Assembly (NCBI GenBank): GCA_003223645.1 | Contig: QHVT01000022.1 | Location: 1-64,000, forward strand | Reading direction: 5' to 3' | DNA from: Acidobacteriota bacterium | GTDB taxonomy: Bacteria > Acidobacteriota > Thermoanaerobaculia > Gp7-AA8 | DNA: 64,000 bases | Made by a program: the position numbers and the translations under genes | Notes under the pieces: model-generated | Databases searched by the model: none | The model's input: the letters and a program-made list of their open reading frames with translations, nothing else | Told to the model about the DNA's origin: nothing | In this document: piece by piece, positions 1 through 7,648 of the stretch | Position numbering within the stretch: the stretch's first letter is position 1 | How the letters are laid out: every line of letters starts with the position of its first letter

Positions 1-376
1 CCCGGTTGTTTGGCGCAGAATGATTTCAGCAAAGTCGTCTCGGAGCAATCGTTGCGAAGGCTCTCGAGTCCCACGAACGCGCACGGACGCGCGTGTGTTC
101 GTGCGAATTGAATGGGCGGCTGTCGCTCCGCGTATTCGGGGAGATCAGCGCACGAAAGCCCCGTCTCTGCCACTCCCCAACCGTCACCGGATATGACCTA
201 TGTTCCCGGTCTGTTTTGTCACCCATGTTCCCGGCCGCACGGAGGTGAAAGCTGCCGCCGTATTGGGCTCTCCCGACCAGAGCGGCGCGGAACTGCTTAC
301 CCGGAGATTTCGGTGATCCCCTGCGTACCAGCGGGACCCACAGGTGTCTGCGATATGCGCTAAACTTCCGCGAGCT
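1..376. other. Intergenic region with IS481 right-end copy
   Basis: No convincing gene lies before position 377. Positions 93-240 are a near-identical copy of 3845-3991 (see the repeat entries), which is the right-end sequence of an IS481-type element. Positions 241-376 lie directly upstream of the addiction module and must carry its promoter, but I could not pick out clear -35/-10 boxes. ORFs running through this stretch are readings of the IS end. Confidence 0.6.
93..240 (+). repeat. IS481 right-end direct repeat, copy 1
   Basis: This 148-bp segment matches 3845-3991 with only a few differences; one is a 2-base indel near position 138. It ends in two nested TGTTCCCGG-type motifs separated by a TCTGTTTTGTCACCC spacer, a pattern typical of IS481-family termini. 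Copy 2 follows directly on a recognisable IS481 transposase C-terminus, so copy 1 is the end of a second, otherwise deleted element. Confidence 0.7.
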
Positions 377-610
377 ATGAACGACGTCACCACATTGCTC
401 GAGCAAGTACTCAATCTTCCGGAGCATGACCGTGCTGAGATCGCTAACCGGTTGCTGGAGAGCTTAGACCCCGAAGCCCAGCGGGATGTAGACCAAGCGT
501 GGGCTGAGGAGATCGAGAGACGTTGTGCGGCTGTTGATGCCGGTACGCTTGCGACGTGCGATTGGAAGGATGTCCGCGCCCGCATCGAACGGGACATCTT
601 CGGCCGGTGA
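377..610 (+). CDS. Addiction-module antitoxin (TIGR02574-like)
   Basis: Predicted antitoxin of a type II toxin-antitoxin pair, 77 aa. The protein has the short acidic helical pattern of the 'putative addiction module component' family: an N-terminal LLEQVLNLPEHDRAEIANRL stretch followed by LLESLDPEA and a Trp-containing C-terminus. The ATG at 377 gives the usual family length; a longer frame opens at 344. The stop codon overlaps the GTG start of the downstream toxin, so the two genes are translationally coupled and the antitoxin is made first. Such proteins neutralise RelE/ParE toxins and usually autorepress the operon. The DNA-binding activity is inferred from the family; I see no distinct HTH. 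Confidence 0.8.
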   Translation: MNDVTTLLEQVLNLPEHDRAEIANRLLESLDPEAQRDVDQAWAEEIERRCAAVDAGTLATCDWKDVRARIERDIFGR

Positions 611-921
611 CAAAGCTCGTTCGACCGAACGAGGCAGCAGAAGGCGAATTCCGATACTACGTTCGGCGGTATGAGAACGAGAGCGCCGGCTTGGGCGACC
701 GATTGTGGGCGGAGATTCAAGCCGCGATTGCTTTAATCTCGGACTATCCTTCGATCGGTGAGATCGTTCCGCGCGTTCGAGCACAACCAACGGTGCGGCG
801 TGTTCCGCTTCGACATTTTCCATTCCTACTCGTGTACCGCGTGTATTCCGATCATATCGAGGTTGTCGCCCTCGCACACACCAGTCGCAAGCCGAGATAC
901 TGGCGAGGGCGATCGACATAG
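607..921 (+). CDS. RelE/ParE-family toxin
   Basis: Predicted toxin of 104 aa, partner of the antitoxin at 377-610. The GTG start at 607 overlaps the antitoxin stop (GTGA) and gives the normal RelE/ParE length. Family features are the N-terminal helical hairpin (AEGEFRYYVRRYE, GLGDRLWAEI), the strand motif VRRVPLRHFPFLLVYRV, and the C-terminal VVALAHTSRKPRYW, which matches the ParE pattern ending in H-x-x-R-x-P-x-Y-W. ParE members target DNA gyrase and RelE members cleave mRNA on the ribosome. The sequence fits the ParE-like branch better, but the target cannot be decided by eye. The pair sits at the edge of an IS-rich island. Confidence 0.85.
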   Translation: MTKLVRPNEAAEGEFRYYVRRYENESAGLGDRLWAEIQAAIALISDYPSIGEIVPRVRAQPTVRRVPLRHFPFLLVYRVYSDHIEVVALAHTSRKPRYWRGRST

Positions 922-978
922 GTTTGCAGTGTTTTGGAGACGCACTCAACGTACGCCTAACGCATATTGAAAGCGCGC

Positions 979-1025
979 CCCTTCCTGTAAGTTTGGAGTT
1001 GAAAGACAACAAACGAAAGGAAGGG
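979..1025 (+). promoter_or_regulatory. Hairpin masking the IS110 transposase RBS
   Basis: CCCTTCC (979-985) and GTTTG (991-995) can pair with CAAAC (1010-1014) and GGAAGGG (1019-1025), forming an imperfect hairpin. The right arm contains the GGAAGGG likely to be the Shine-Dalgarno sequence for the ATG at 1035. It may limit transposase translation, or be part of the structured 5' non-coding RNA described for IS110 elements. Pairing was judged by eye only. Confidence 0.45.
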
Positions 1026-1034
1026 ACGGCTGCC

Positions 1035-2102
1035 ATGAAACAAGAGGCGATTCAGTATCTCGCGTTGGACGTGCATCAGGCAACGACCGTAGCGACGGTG
1101 CGAACCGAGAACGGTTCGATCCGCATGCGCGCGACGGTAGCGACGGAGGCGAGCGCGATTCTGGGTCTGGTGCGAGGGCTGGGTGCGCAACTGCACGTGG
1201 CGTTCGAGGAAGGAACGCAGGCGCAGTGGCTACACGATCTGCTGCAGCCGCACGCGGAGCGCGTGGTCGTGTGCAACGTGCGAGGAAGAAGCGAGACCAG
1301 CAACAAGAGCGATCGCATCGACGCCGATTGGCTGTCCGAGCAGCTTCGTCTCGGAGCGCTGAAGTCGGTGTACCACGGTGCGCGGAGCGTGGCCACGCTG
1401 AAGGAGCTGGTTCGCTGCTACAGCAACCTGGTGGACGACTCGACACGAGTGATGCAGCGAGTCAAGGCGCTCTATCGAGGACGAGCCATCGGCACGAAGG
1501 GCGAAGCCGTTTACCGGCCGTCGCAGCGAAAGATCTGGCTGGGTAAGCTCGATGGACCAGGAGCAAAGATGCGAGCGGCGTCCCTGCTGGCGCAACTGGA
1601 CACACTGCTCGAGCTGCGGCGAAAGGCACGAGTGGCGATGATCGCGGAGGCTCGCCGACAGTCGGGATGGAAGGTCTTACTCTCAGTGCCATTCCTCGGT
1701 CCGGTCCGCGTGTCGTTGCTGCTGGCCATCATGGCCACGCCGTTCCGGTTCCGAGGCAAACGACAGCTCTGGCCGTACGTCGGTCTGGCAGTGGTGACGC
1801 GGACGAGCTCGGAGCAGGAGATTGTCGAGGGGAAGCTGCGCCGGCGGAAGCGGGCGCCGCTCACGCGAGGGTTGAACCGGAACCACAATCCAGTTCTCAA
1901 GAACGTCTTCAAGGGCGCGGCGAATGCGGCGGCGGCGAAGGCGGGGCCACTGAAGGACATCTATGACCGCTGTGTGGCCGGCGGTGTTCGGGAAGAGATG
2001 GCCAAACTCACGCTGGCGCGCAAGATCGCCTCGGTGGTGCTGCGGCTGTGGAAGAAAGGAGAGCTCTGGGATCCGAACAAACTGACGACGCAAGTGACAT
2101 AG
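1035..2102 (+). CDS. IS110-family transposase
   Basis: DEDD/serine-type transposase of 355 aa, a complete length for the family. The N-terminal RuvC-like domain shows ALDVHQATT (first Asp), FEEGTQ (Glu) and NKSDRIDADWL (two Asp). The C-terminal Transposase_20 region shows SVPFLGPVRVSLLLA, with the Ser expected as nucleophile, and RQLWPYVGL. The ATG at 1035 was chosen because it directly precedes the conserved start of the DEDD domain and follows a GGAAGGG; an upstream in-frame start at 924 would add 37 unrelated residues. IS110 enzymes act with a structured non-coding RNA and leave few terminal features, so the element's ends could not be drawn here. The reading frame is intact and the element may be active. 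Confidence 0.92.
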   Translation: MKQEAIQYLALDVHQATTVATVRTENGSIRMRATVATEASAILGLVRGLGAQLHVAFEEGTQAQWLHDLLQPHAERVVVCNVRGRSETSNKSDRIDADWLSEQLRLGALKSVYHGARSVATLKELVRCYSNLVDDSTRVMQRVKALYRGRAIGTKGEAVYRPSQRKIWLGKLDGPGAKMRAASLLAQLDTLLELRRKARVAMIAEARRQSGWKVLLSVPFLGPVRVSLLLAIMATPFRFRGKRQLWPYVGLAVVTRTSSEQEIVEGKLRRRKRAPLTRGLNRNHNPVLKNVFKGAANAAAAKAGPLKDIYDRCVAGGVREEMAKLTLARKIASVVLRLWKKGELWDPNKLTTQVT

Positions 2103-2773
2103 CGCTCGGACGCGGCCGATCACGAGTGAGGGTGACTCACTCGATGTTCTACCAGGTGTCCGAGACGAAGGTTCGGAGGAGAGACTCAAAAAGAAGCCGT
2201 CTGCCCGGCAGTCAGTCACGTCGAGGCACTCGCCTAACCATAGTCCCCTCCGGATGACCGGAAGAAGCGTCAGGCCCGCCGGCAACGGCGAGAGTCTCAG
2301 ATAGAACCGTGGTCGACCTGTGAAGGTGATCGCCAACCGCTTGCAATCGTCTCAATCGGGATCACTGGAGAACGTCGAAGATGAGTCAGCGACGCACGAC
2401 TGTTCCGTCCACCCGTAAGCACTCACCATCGTCCTCTTCGGGTCGAAAGGGGCTGATTGCAAGGAAGAAAACGAGAAAGCAATCAGTAAGGGAGAGACCC
2501 GCCCTTGACAATCGCTTTCATAGAACGGCTTGAGCCTAAGCTGCACGGCCAAGGCCCACGTGCCGAAGCCGACGCGGCGCGGCCGTTGCCGCCGAGGAGT
2601 TGCGGAGCCGCGACTGGCGATCTGCAACCGACGTGGCGCCGTGATTCTTCGTTTCTGAAACTCAAAGCTGACACTTGAAGCATGAGGAACGCGATGCGGC
2701 GCACGAAGGCGATTCTGACGTCCGAATGTCGTGTTCGATGTGCGCAGGTTCGCGCTAATCACGCCGGAACAGT
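2103..2773. other. Intergenic region: IS110 3' flank and cassette-like tail
   Basis: There is no supported gene. Positions 2125-2143 form a small hairpin (GAGTGA / TCACTC) in the likely 3' non-coding part of the IS110 element. Near 2540-2575 there is a GC-rich stretch (GGCCCACGTGCCGAAGCCGA) closely resembling the tail after the gene at 4040-5239. It may be a decayed copy of the same cassette-end sequence. The long minus-strand ORF across this stretch reads through that repeat and resembles no protein. Confidence 0.5.
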
Positions 2774-3346
2774 CTACTTTGGCCGCCTCGCAAGAAGACC
2801 ACCTACTGACTCGAATCCGTCTACCGCTTTCCAACTCCCAGCGAGAAAGCAACCAATCGAAACGACTCCAAGAACAACCGTGATTCCGAACATGACCTTA
2901 CCGATCGTTTTCCACCGGGCGTGTTTCCACTCGATAGTACTCAGACAGTTTGTCAGGAAAATTGTGCCGTACGCCAGAACGGCGAAAAATGACCCGTAGA
3001 TGAATAGTTTCAGCGCGATCACGAGCGCTCCACCCCCACTTAGTGGAAGCGCACCGCCGCCACCTGGTGGCTTGTCCCACAGATGCCCGAGGAAAGTAAG
3101 AAACGCTATCGTGGCTCCGCCGTTCAGGGTAAATAAGGCTCGTAACGCGGACTGACCGCTGCTAACCACCGTTTCATACTTCTTTAGCGGATCAACATGA
3201 TTCGGATCAGTGCCTGCTATCGGTTGCGCCGCGCCGCTATCCGTTTCAACCGCTTGTCTTTGACTTAATATTGGCGAATCCTGCGAGGCCGCCAACGGAA
3301 GCGACGTTGGCTGCGGAGAGTCGGAAGGCGGGGGATCTTCGCTCAT
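2774..3346 (-). CDS. Small multi-pass membrane protein
   Basis: Hypothetical inner-membrane protein of 190 aa that I do not recognise. The first 65 residues are polar and Pro/Ser-rich (MSEDPPPSDSPQ) and would be cytoplasmic. A predicted core of four hydrophobic segments follows: around ALFTLNGGATIAFLTFLGHL, VIALKLFIYGSFFAVLAYGT, and IGKVMFGITVVLGVVSIGCF. The ATG at 3346 is preferred; starting further upstream would add about 41 residues encoded by IS481 sequence. Base composition is lower in GC than the core genes, as for the other island genes. It lies between an IS110 and an IS481 remnant, so it was probably acquired. Small TM proteins like this occur in defence islands as effectors, but no function can be assigned from sequence. 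Confidence 0.65.
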   Translation of the reverse strand: MSEDPPPSDSPQPTSLPLAASQDSPILSQRQAVETDSGAAQPIAGTDPNHVDPLKKYETVVSSGQSALRALFTLNGGATIAFLTFLGHLWDKPPGGGGALPLSGGGALVIALKLFIYGSFFAVLAYGTIFLTNCLSTIEWKHARWKTIGKVMFGITVVLGVVSIGCFLAGSWKAVDGFESVGGLLARRPK

Positions 3347-3448
3347 GATGCAGGAGTGTACAGGAAAAAGTAACTGCCGCCGGCCGCCCGCAATGGTTAG
3401 AAAAACGATCTGACAAGATAGCTGCCACTCGATGAGACCTAGCATCGT

Positions 3449-3756
3449 TTCAACAACCAGCGGCCGCACGAGACGCTCGGACAGAAACGTCCGGCCACGA
3501 TCTATCGTCCATCGCCGCGGCCGTATCCGGAGTCACTGCCGCCCATCGAGTACGCCGGCCACCTCGAGACCCGGAAGATCTCCCACAACGGCATGATGCG
3601 ATGGAAGCGCGAGCGGATCTTCACGAGCAAAACACTCACCGGCAAGTGGGTCGGTCTTGAAGAGATCGACGACGGCATTTGGTCGCTGTACTACGGACCG
3701 GTGCTGCTGGCCCGCTTCGATGAGCGGGAGATGCGATTCTGCGATTCTATGGCTGA
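3449..3756 (+). pseudogene. IS481-family transposase, 5'-truncated and frameshifted
   Basis: Only the last ~100 codons of an IS481 transposase remain. In one frame I read RPHETLGQKRPAT, PSPRPYPESLPP, GMMRWKRERIF, VGLEEIDDGIW and GPVLLARFDER, which is the conserved C-terminus of the family in the right order. The catalytic DDE core is missing upstream, where the start region of the gene at 2774-3346 takes over. TGCGATTC is tandemly duplicated at 3732-3747; removing one copy restores a typical ending, MRFYG and a stop at 3754-3756. The remnant is therefore both truncated and shifted. It is followed by the element's right end (3845-3991). Confidence 0.88.
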
Positions 3757-3844
3757 TGCTCAACCTCTGTACTGCCTCAGAAAGGACGACCCGTCGCAAG
3801 TTGTCCCCGTGCGTGATCGAACATCAGCCCATCGTATCGACACC

Positions 3845-3991
3845 GTGTGTTCGTGCGAATTGAATGGGCGGCTGTCGCTCCGCGTATTCGGCAGATCAGC
3901 GCACGAAAGCCCCGTCTCTGCCACTCCCCAACCGTCACCGGGTGTAACCTATGTTCCCGGTCTGTTTTGTCACCCATGTTCCCGGCCGCAC
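3845..3991 (+). repeat. IS481 right-end direct repeat, copy 2
   Basis: This is the second copy of the 147-bp sequence at 93-240, in the same orientation. It lies about 90 bp after the end of the IS481 transposase remnant, so it is that element's right end. Together the two copies bracket the toxin-antitoxin pair, the IS110 and the small membrane gene. They could recombine to excise 3.75 kb. Confidence 0.8.
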
Positions 3992-4039
3992 GCTCGAGTT
4001 AGCCGGCGACGCTACACAACCTGATTATACAATTGCGTC

Positions 4040-5239
4040 ATGATATTACCGCCACGCACGCTGATGGAGCTGAATGATTTGATCACGAACCAAGTTGAGG
4101 AGAGCTTACATCTTGACTACAAAGAGAGCAGGACCTTTACGAAAGGACTTGATGCGATTCGAAAGGATCTAGCAAAGGACGTATCTGCGTTCGCAAACTC
4201 GGATGGCGGCATGGTGATTTACGGAGTCATCGAGCAAGGACGGCGGCCGACGGCGCTTGATGGCGGTATTGATCATCAGGAGTGGCCGGCCGAACGGCTC
4301 GAAAACATAATAACCGCCAATGTGGCTCCGCGATTGAACAAACTCGATATAGTTCAGATTAGTGCTTCAGATACACACTCATATTACGTGATCGAAGTTG
4401 GGAAGAGTTTTCGAGGACCGCATCAGAGCAGCGTGGAAAAGAGATATTTCAAGCGTTGGAACTTTAAGGCAGAACCAATGGAGGACTACGAAGTACGTGA
4501 CGTGATGAATCGACGCGATCTCGTATCGCCGCTAGTAACCGTAGACATTGACATTCGATGGGGTGTAATCGTTGACTTGGTTATTCGGAATATTGGTGAC
4601 ATCCCTGCGGAGGATGTGCGTTTTGTTATTTCACCTCCCCTTGAGAAGCTGGCGAAGGCGAAACTATTGACAGACGGCACGTTGTTTCTTCCACCTGGAA
4701 AGATCTTCAGGTACGCGATCGGTTCCGCGCAAAAGCACGTTACAAAGGATGACGCTTTGCATTTTGAGGTCGAAGCGAGTTACGTGAATCGACACGTACC
4801 AACAAGGGTTGTTGAAAAGTTCCGATTTGATCTTTCCGACTATTTCTGGTCTGCGATCGTTGATTCTGACGTCGAGCGGCTTTCGAGTAAGCTTGTGGAG
4901 ACGCTGAACAAACTGATCGGCGAACTCGCAAAAACAAATAAACAGCTTGACGCCATGTCCACGATTGCCGGCGGAACGGGCCTCGACGTCTCCGTGCGAA
5001 CGCTACGAAACTTTGCTGCGCTGCAGTCTGGCGGCAGCATAGAGCGCCTCGCTGCGCATGGGTTACCGTGGACGGCGTTCGCGGAAGTGCTCGGTATTGA
5101 TTACCAAACGGCAATCAGTCTTTCGCTTTTCGCGGAATATGGTGAGGGAAAGCTAGAGGATGTTTCCGATCTCGCGCCCGAAGTTATAGCGAAAGCCCGG
5201 GAATACTTCATCTTCGACGAAGACAATTCGTCCGGCTAA
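4040..5239 (+). CDS. AlbA_2 (Schlafen-type) domain protein
   Basis: A 399-aa protein whose N-terminal ~150 residues match the AlbA_2/Schlafen DNA-binding-type domain: VEESLHLDYKES, DLAKDVSAFANSDGGMVIYG, then LENIITANVAPRLN and a KRYFKRWN strand. Family members are found as transcriptional regulators, with ATPase or helicase domains, and in phage-defence contexts. The C-terminal ~250 residues (a beta-rich part, then a helical part with ETLNKLIGELAKTNKQLDAM) are unfamiliar to me. There is no signal peptide or TM segment, so it is cytoplasmic. The stop codon TAA lies inside GGCTAAC, the start of a cassette-like tail. Codon use is distinctly less GC-rich than in core genes, pointing to acquisition. 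It converges with the TIR gene at 5644-7086. Confidence 0.75.
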   Translation: MILPPRTLMELNDLITNQVEESLHLDYKESRTFTKGLDAIRKDLAKDVSAFANSDGGMVIYGVIEQGRRPTALDGGIDHQEWPAERLENIITANVAPRLNKLDIVQISASDTHSYYVIEVGKSFRGPHQSSVEKRYFKRWNFKAEPMEDYEVRDVMNRRDLVSPLVTVDIDIRWGVIVDLVIRNIGDIPAEDVRFVISPPLEKLAKAKLLTDGTLFLPPGKIFRYAIGSAQKHVTKDDALHFEVEASYVNRHVPTRVVEKFRFDLSDYFWSAIVDSDVERLSSKLVETLNKLIGELAKTNKQLDAMSTIAGGTGLDVSVRTLRNFAALQSGGSIERLAAHGLPWTAFAEVLGIDYQTAISLSLFAEYGEGKLEDVSDLAPEVIAKAREYFIFDEDNSSG

Positions 5240-5338
5240 CGCTCGTCGCTTCACCTGCGCGGCCGGGGCCCACGCGTCGAAGCCGACGCGATTCTCGTGA
5301 GTTGACGAGGCGGCTCGGCCGCATTGGCATTAACTTAA
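5234..5338 (+). repeat. Cassette-end (attC-like) tail after the AlbA_2 gene
   Basis: The tail begins GGCTAAC, overlapping the stop codon of the AlbA_2 gene. It continues with CACCTG, CGCGGCC and GGCCCACGCGTCGAAGCC, and ends with CATTGGCATTAACTTAA (5322-5338). The same order of blocks occurs on the other strand from 5649 to 5577. The layout resembles an integron attC site, but no canonical closing GTTRRRY box was identified. Confidence 0.4.
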
Positions 5339-5643
5339 ACGGTATCGTGCGTAAGTGACTGATGCCACGGCCTTTAGTTAAGTCCCAGCTATCGAATTTG
5401 CCTCGTTTGTGGTTTTCCTCGGAAATCCATTGAAAGTGGCTCGCCGGGACAAGGGTAAGCATCGCGGTGACGCACGTGTTCATGCCCATTTATAGCTTGG
5501 CGAGAGATGAAGACCGACGAAAGCAGTCGTTGTGATCGCCCGTGTTTTCAGCAACTAGCAGTGAAAGCACTATTTCTTAAGTTAATGCCAATGTCGGCCG
5601 CCGGGCCGCAAGCCGGGCCGCGTCAGGTGCTAGCTAGCAGCAG
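5240..5643. other. Convergent intergenic spacer with 17-bp inverted repeat
   Basis: This 404-bp spacer separates two convergent genes. It holds two homologous tails, one per gene, facing each other and ending in a perfect 17-bp inverted repeat (5322-5338 and 5577-5593). The 238 bp between the arms look like unique sequence with no gene I can support. No T-rich terminator was seen. Confidence 0.6.
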
Positions 5644-5649
5644 TTAGGC
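5577..5649 (-). repeat. Cassette-end (attC-like) tail after the TIR gene
   Basis: On the minus strand the tail starts GCCTAAC (5649-5643), which fits the integron consensus RYYYAAC and contains the TAA stop of the TIR gene. It continues with GCTAGCTAGC, CACCTGACGCGGCC and CGGCCG, and ends with CATTGGCATTAACTTAA. It is shorter than the partner tail at 5234-5338 but has the same order of blocks. Confidence 0.45.
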
Positions 5650-7086
5650 GCCGCTGGCGACCGTGGGGTCTGTTCTTAGTGCGGTTAGCAACTTCTGCAA
5701 CGCGGTCTTGAACTCGTCTGATCCGGGAGTCGCTCTGGTGAAGTCTGCGACGACGCGGTCCCGAATACGGTATCCCAGCGCGTCCTTCCATTCGAATACA
5801 AAATCGTCTCGTGCAATTGGTATTAGATAGGACGCACCGCCATCACGAGCCTCACGTGCGAGTGTTTCCTCTATCTCGTTCTTTACGCCGGGTCTAATTA
5901 GCGACGCTTCCGAACAGATCAAAATAACTCGATCGTATTTGTTGACGCCCTCGTGCATAACCCGATGCAGACGTTCACCCGGAACAGCGTCCTTCTCGAA
6001 AAAAAAAGTTCTAACTCCATTTTGCTCAAGTATCTCGCGTAGCGCAGCTGCGAATTCGCGGTCGGGCGTACCATAGCTAATGAACGTCGAGCGCATCATC
6101 TTAAACAGCATATCAGGATCTACCGCACGAGCAGCGTCAATCAAGTAGTGAACGATGATGTCAGGCATACCGAAGGCGAGGAGCAATAGATGCAGCGTCG
6201 GACTTTTTATGGATCGGCAAACGCTGCGCCAATCAATAACTGGCGGATCAGATAACCGCAGCGTCTTGCGGGAGTCACAGAATGGCGTGAGGTCAGTAGC
6301 CAAGAGGCGTGCGCGCGACACGTTACTTTGATCCATAAAGCAGCCATGAAACGCTGTCTGCTCTAGCTCGGCAGCCACGAAGGAAGCTCGAGTGAATGTG
6401 CATTCAGAGAACGTTACGGCGAGAATCGTAGCTGTATCAAAGGACACGTGAACGAAGTCACTCGCCTCGCAAGATACCTGTTCCCACCGCGTACGCACTG
6501 CGCGTGCGAACTTGAACTGGCTGTTGATAAACGTGACGCTCCGAAGCCGAGTATCGGTCAAGCTGCTACCTTCAAAATTGCAACGATCGTAGCGTGTGCC
6601 ATTCATCTGCGCAGACGCAAACATGCGCAACCCTTCAGCGTCGGCGTCCGAAATGCTGAAATACTGATACCCTTCCCAACGCTGCATCTGTGCGCTAGTC
6701 GTCATCACAGCCGAGTCCGAGAATACGCATAACTCGAACGTTACTGCCGCTATGTTAGCGGCGGTGAAGCGTGTAAACGTAAATGTACAATCGGCAAAGA
6801 TTCCGGCTCGCAGGTCGGCCGACTCGAATTCGACGTGGTCAAACGTGCAGTTAGCGAACCGCACACCATCATAAAAACGCGCCCGCCTAAAGGATAGCGC
6901 GCGGAAAGTGCATCGCTCGAAAACAACATCGAGAAGTTCAATTTCGTCGAAAGTGACGAATTCAAAGACGCAATCGTCGAAGCGACGACCGTGGACTGCT
7001 TTTCCAAGAAGCTGGAGATCACGAAAGTTGCGTTCGCCGCCATCATAGGAATCCTGAAGCGCGGTTAGAGATCGTTCCGGGCGCAT
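5644..7086 (-). CDS. Pentapeptide-repeat protein with C-terminal TIR domain
   Basis: A 480-aa two-domain protein. Residues ~35-280 are a pentapeptide-repeat region in the A(D/N)LXX / CXFXX style (for example FDDCVFEFVTF, FANCTFDHVEF, FSECTFTRASF), predicted to form a right-handed quadrilateral beta-helix. A linker of ~50 residues follows. Residues ~331-470 are a TIR-type domain: MMRSTFISYGTPD, LREILEQNGVRTFFFEKD, VPGERLHRVMHEGV, DRVILICSEASL, then NEIEETL. The last motif provides a Glu where NADase TIRs carry their catalytic Glu. Bacterial TIR proteins act in anti-phage defence by consuming NAD+ or making signalling nucleotides, and in such fusions the repeat part may sense or bind a partner. 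There is no signal peptide. Low-GC codon use and the cassette-like tail suggest acquisition. Confidence 0.8.
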   Translation of the reverse strand: MRPERSLTALQDSYDGGERNFRDLQLLGKAVHGRRFDDCVFEFVTFDEIELLDVVFERCTFRALSFRRARFYDGVRFANCTFDHVEFESADLRAGIFADCTFTFTRFTAANIAAVTFELCVFSDSAVMTTSAQMQRWEGYQYFSISDADAEGLRMFASAQMNGTRYDRCNFEGSSLTDTRLRSVTFINSQFKFARAVRTRWEQVSCEASDFVHVSFDTATILAVTFSECTFTRASFVAAELEQTAFHGCFMDQSNVSRARLLATDLTPFCDSRKTLRLSDPPVIDWRSVCRSIKSPTLHLLLLAFGMPDIIVHYLIDAARAVDPDMLFKMMRSTFISYGTPDREFAAALREILEQNGVRTFFFEKDAVPGERLHRVMHEGVNKYDRVILICSEASLIRPGVKNEIEETLAREARDGGASYLIPIARDDFVFEWKDALGYRIRDRVVADFTRATPGSDEFKTALQKLLTALRTDPTVASGA

Positions 7087-7622
7087 TTGGATAGCTTATC
7101 GCGAATACGACATCGGCGACTCAACGCTTCGTCGTCTGCCCAACTCCGGAATACGCTGCTTGACAGCACTGACGCCCACCTGCATTTCCCTCTGGGAATT
7201 CAGGCTATTTCAAAGAATTCGCTCACGACGATTGCGAGCCGAAATTCAAAGACCACCCAGCGTCGTTGATCGCCGCGTAACCTGCCTTGCGAAGCGGTCG
7301 CACTCTCACCCACAGCGGATCGAGCTTCTACGGAAAGAATGGAGCCTCGAAGCGAAGCAATTCGTCTCCGACGAGAAGTCTTTGGTCTTCCGCGCGAAGC
7401 CATGGAGGAGGTTCCACGCGTGGCGATTGACGCTTCGGGCGAAGCAATCGACGTTCATCGGGAACGATTGACCTTCAAACGTGGCCTCCTCACCAGAATG
7501 CAGAGACCAGCACTTCCCGTGAAACCTGTCAGTAGATCGAAATCAAAAGTGAGAGGTGCCATTGCTGCGGCCCCCCAATCAACGCCGCCGAAAGCTCTTT
7601 GCACTCGAGATGCGACACGACG
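7087..7622. other. Intergenic region with a decayed nucleotidyltransferase
   Basis: Positions 7455-7648 hold the minus-strand nucleotidyltransferase remnant described separately. The rest (7087-7454) must contain the promoter of the TIR gene. It shows GAAGC-rich short repeats (around 7349-7450) whose translations look like low-complexity peptides. I see no further gene. Confidence 0.45.
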
Positions 7623-7648
7623 TCAACGAACAGCTTTGTCTTCGACAT
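7455..7648 (-). pseudogene. Nucleotidyltransferase (MNT-like) remnant
   Basis: From an ATG at 7648 the minus strand reads MSKTKLFVDVVSHLECKELS then AALIGG. If one base is removed from the run of six G/C at about 7570, the frame continues AAAMAPLTFDFDLLTG and on to a stop at 7455. 'ALIGGxA...TFDxDLL' is the core of the minimal-nucleotidyltransferase fold, but here the spacing between the two motifs is too short and the C-terminal part is lost. The start overlaps the end of the gene at 7623-7865, the arrangement seen in antitoxin/nucleotidyltransferase pairs. I read it as a decayed partner; the frameshift could also be a sequencing error. Confidence 0.45.

Noticed and set aside
2352-2852. 166-aa minus-strand ORF in the IS110 3' flank
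   Set aside because: Reads through the cassette-like repeat, overlaps the supported gene at 2774, no family resemblance.
5208-5489. 93-aa minus-strand ORF across the cassette-like tail
   Set aside because: Translation of the repeat itself; low complexity at the C-terminus.
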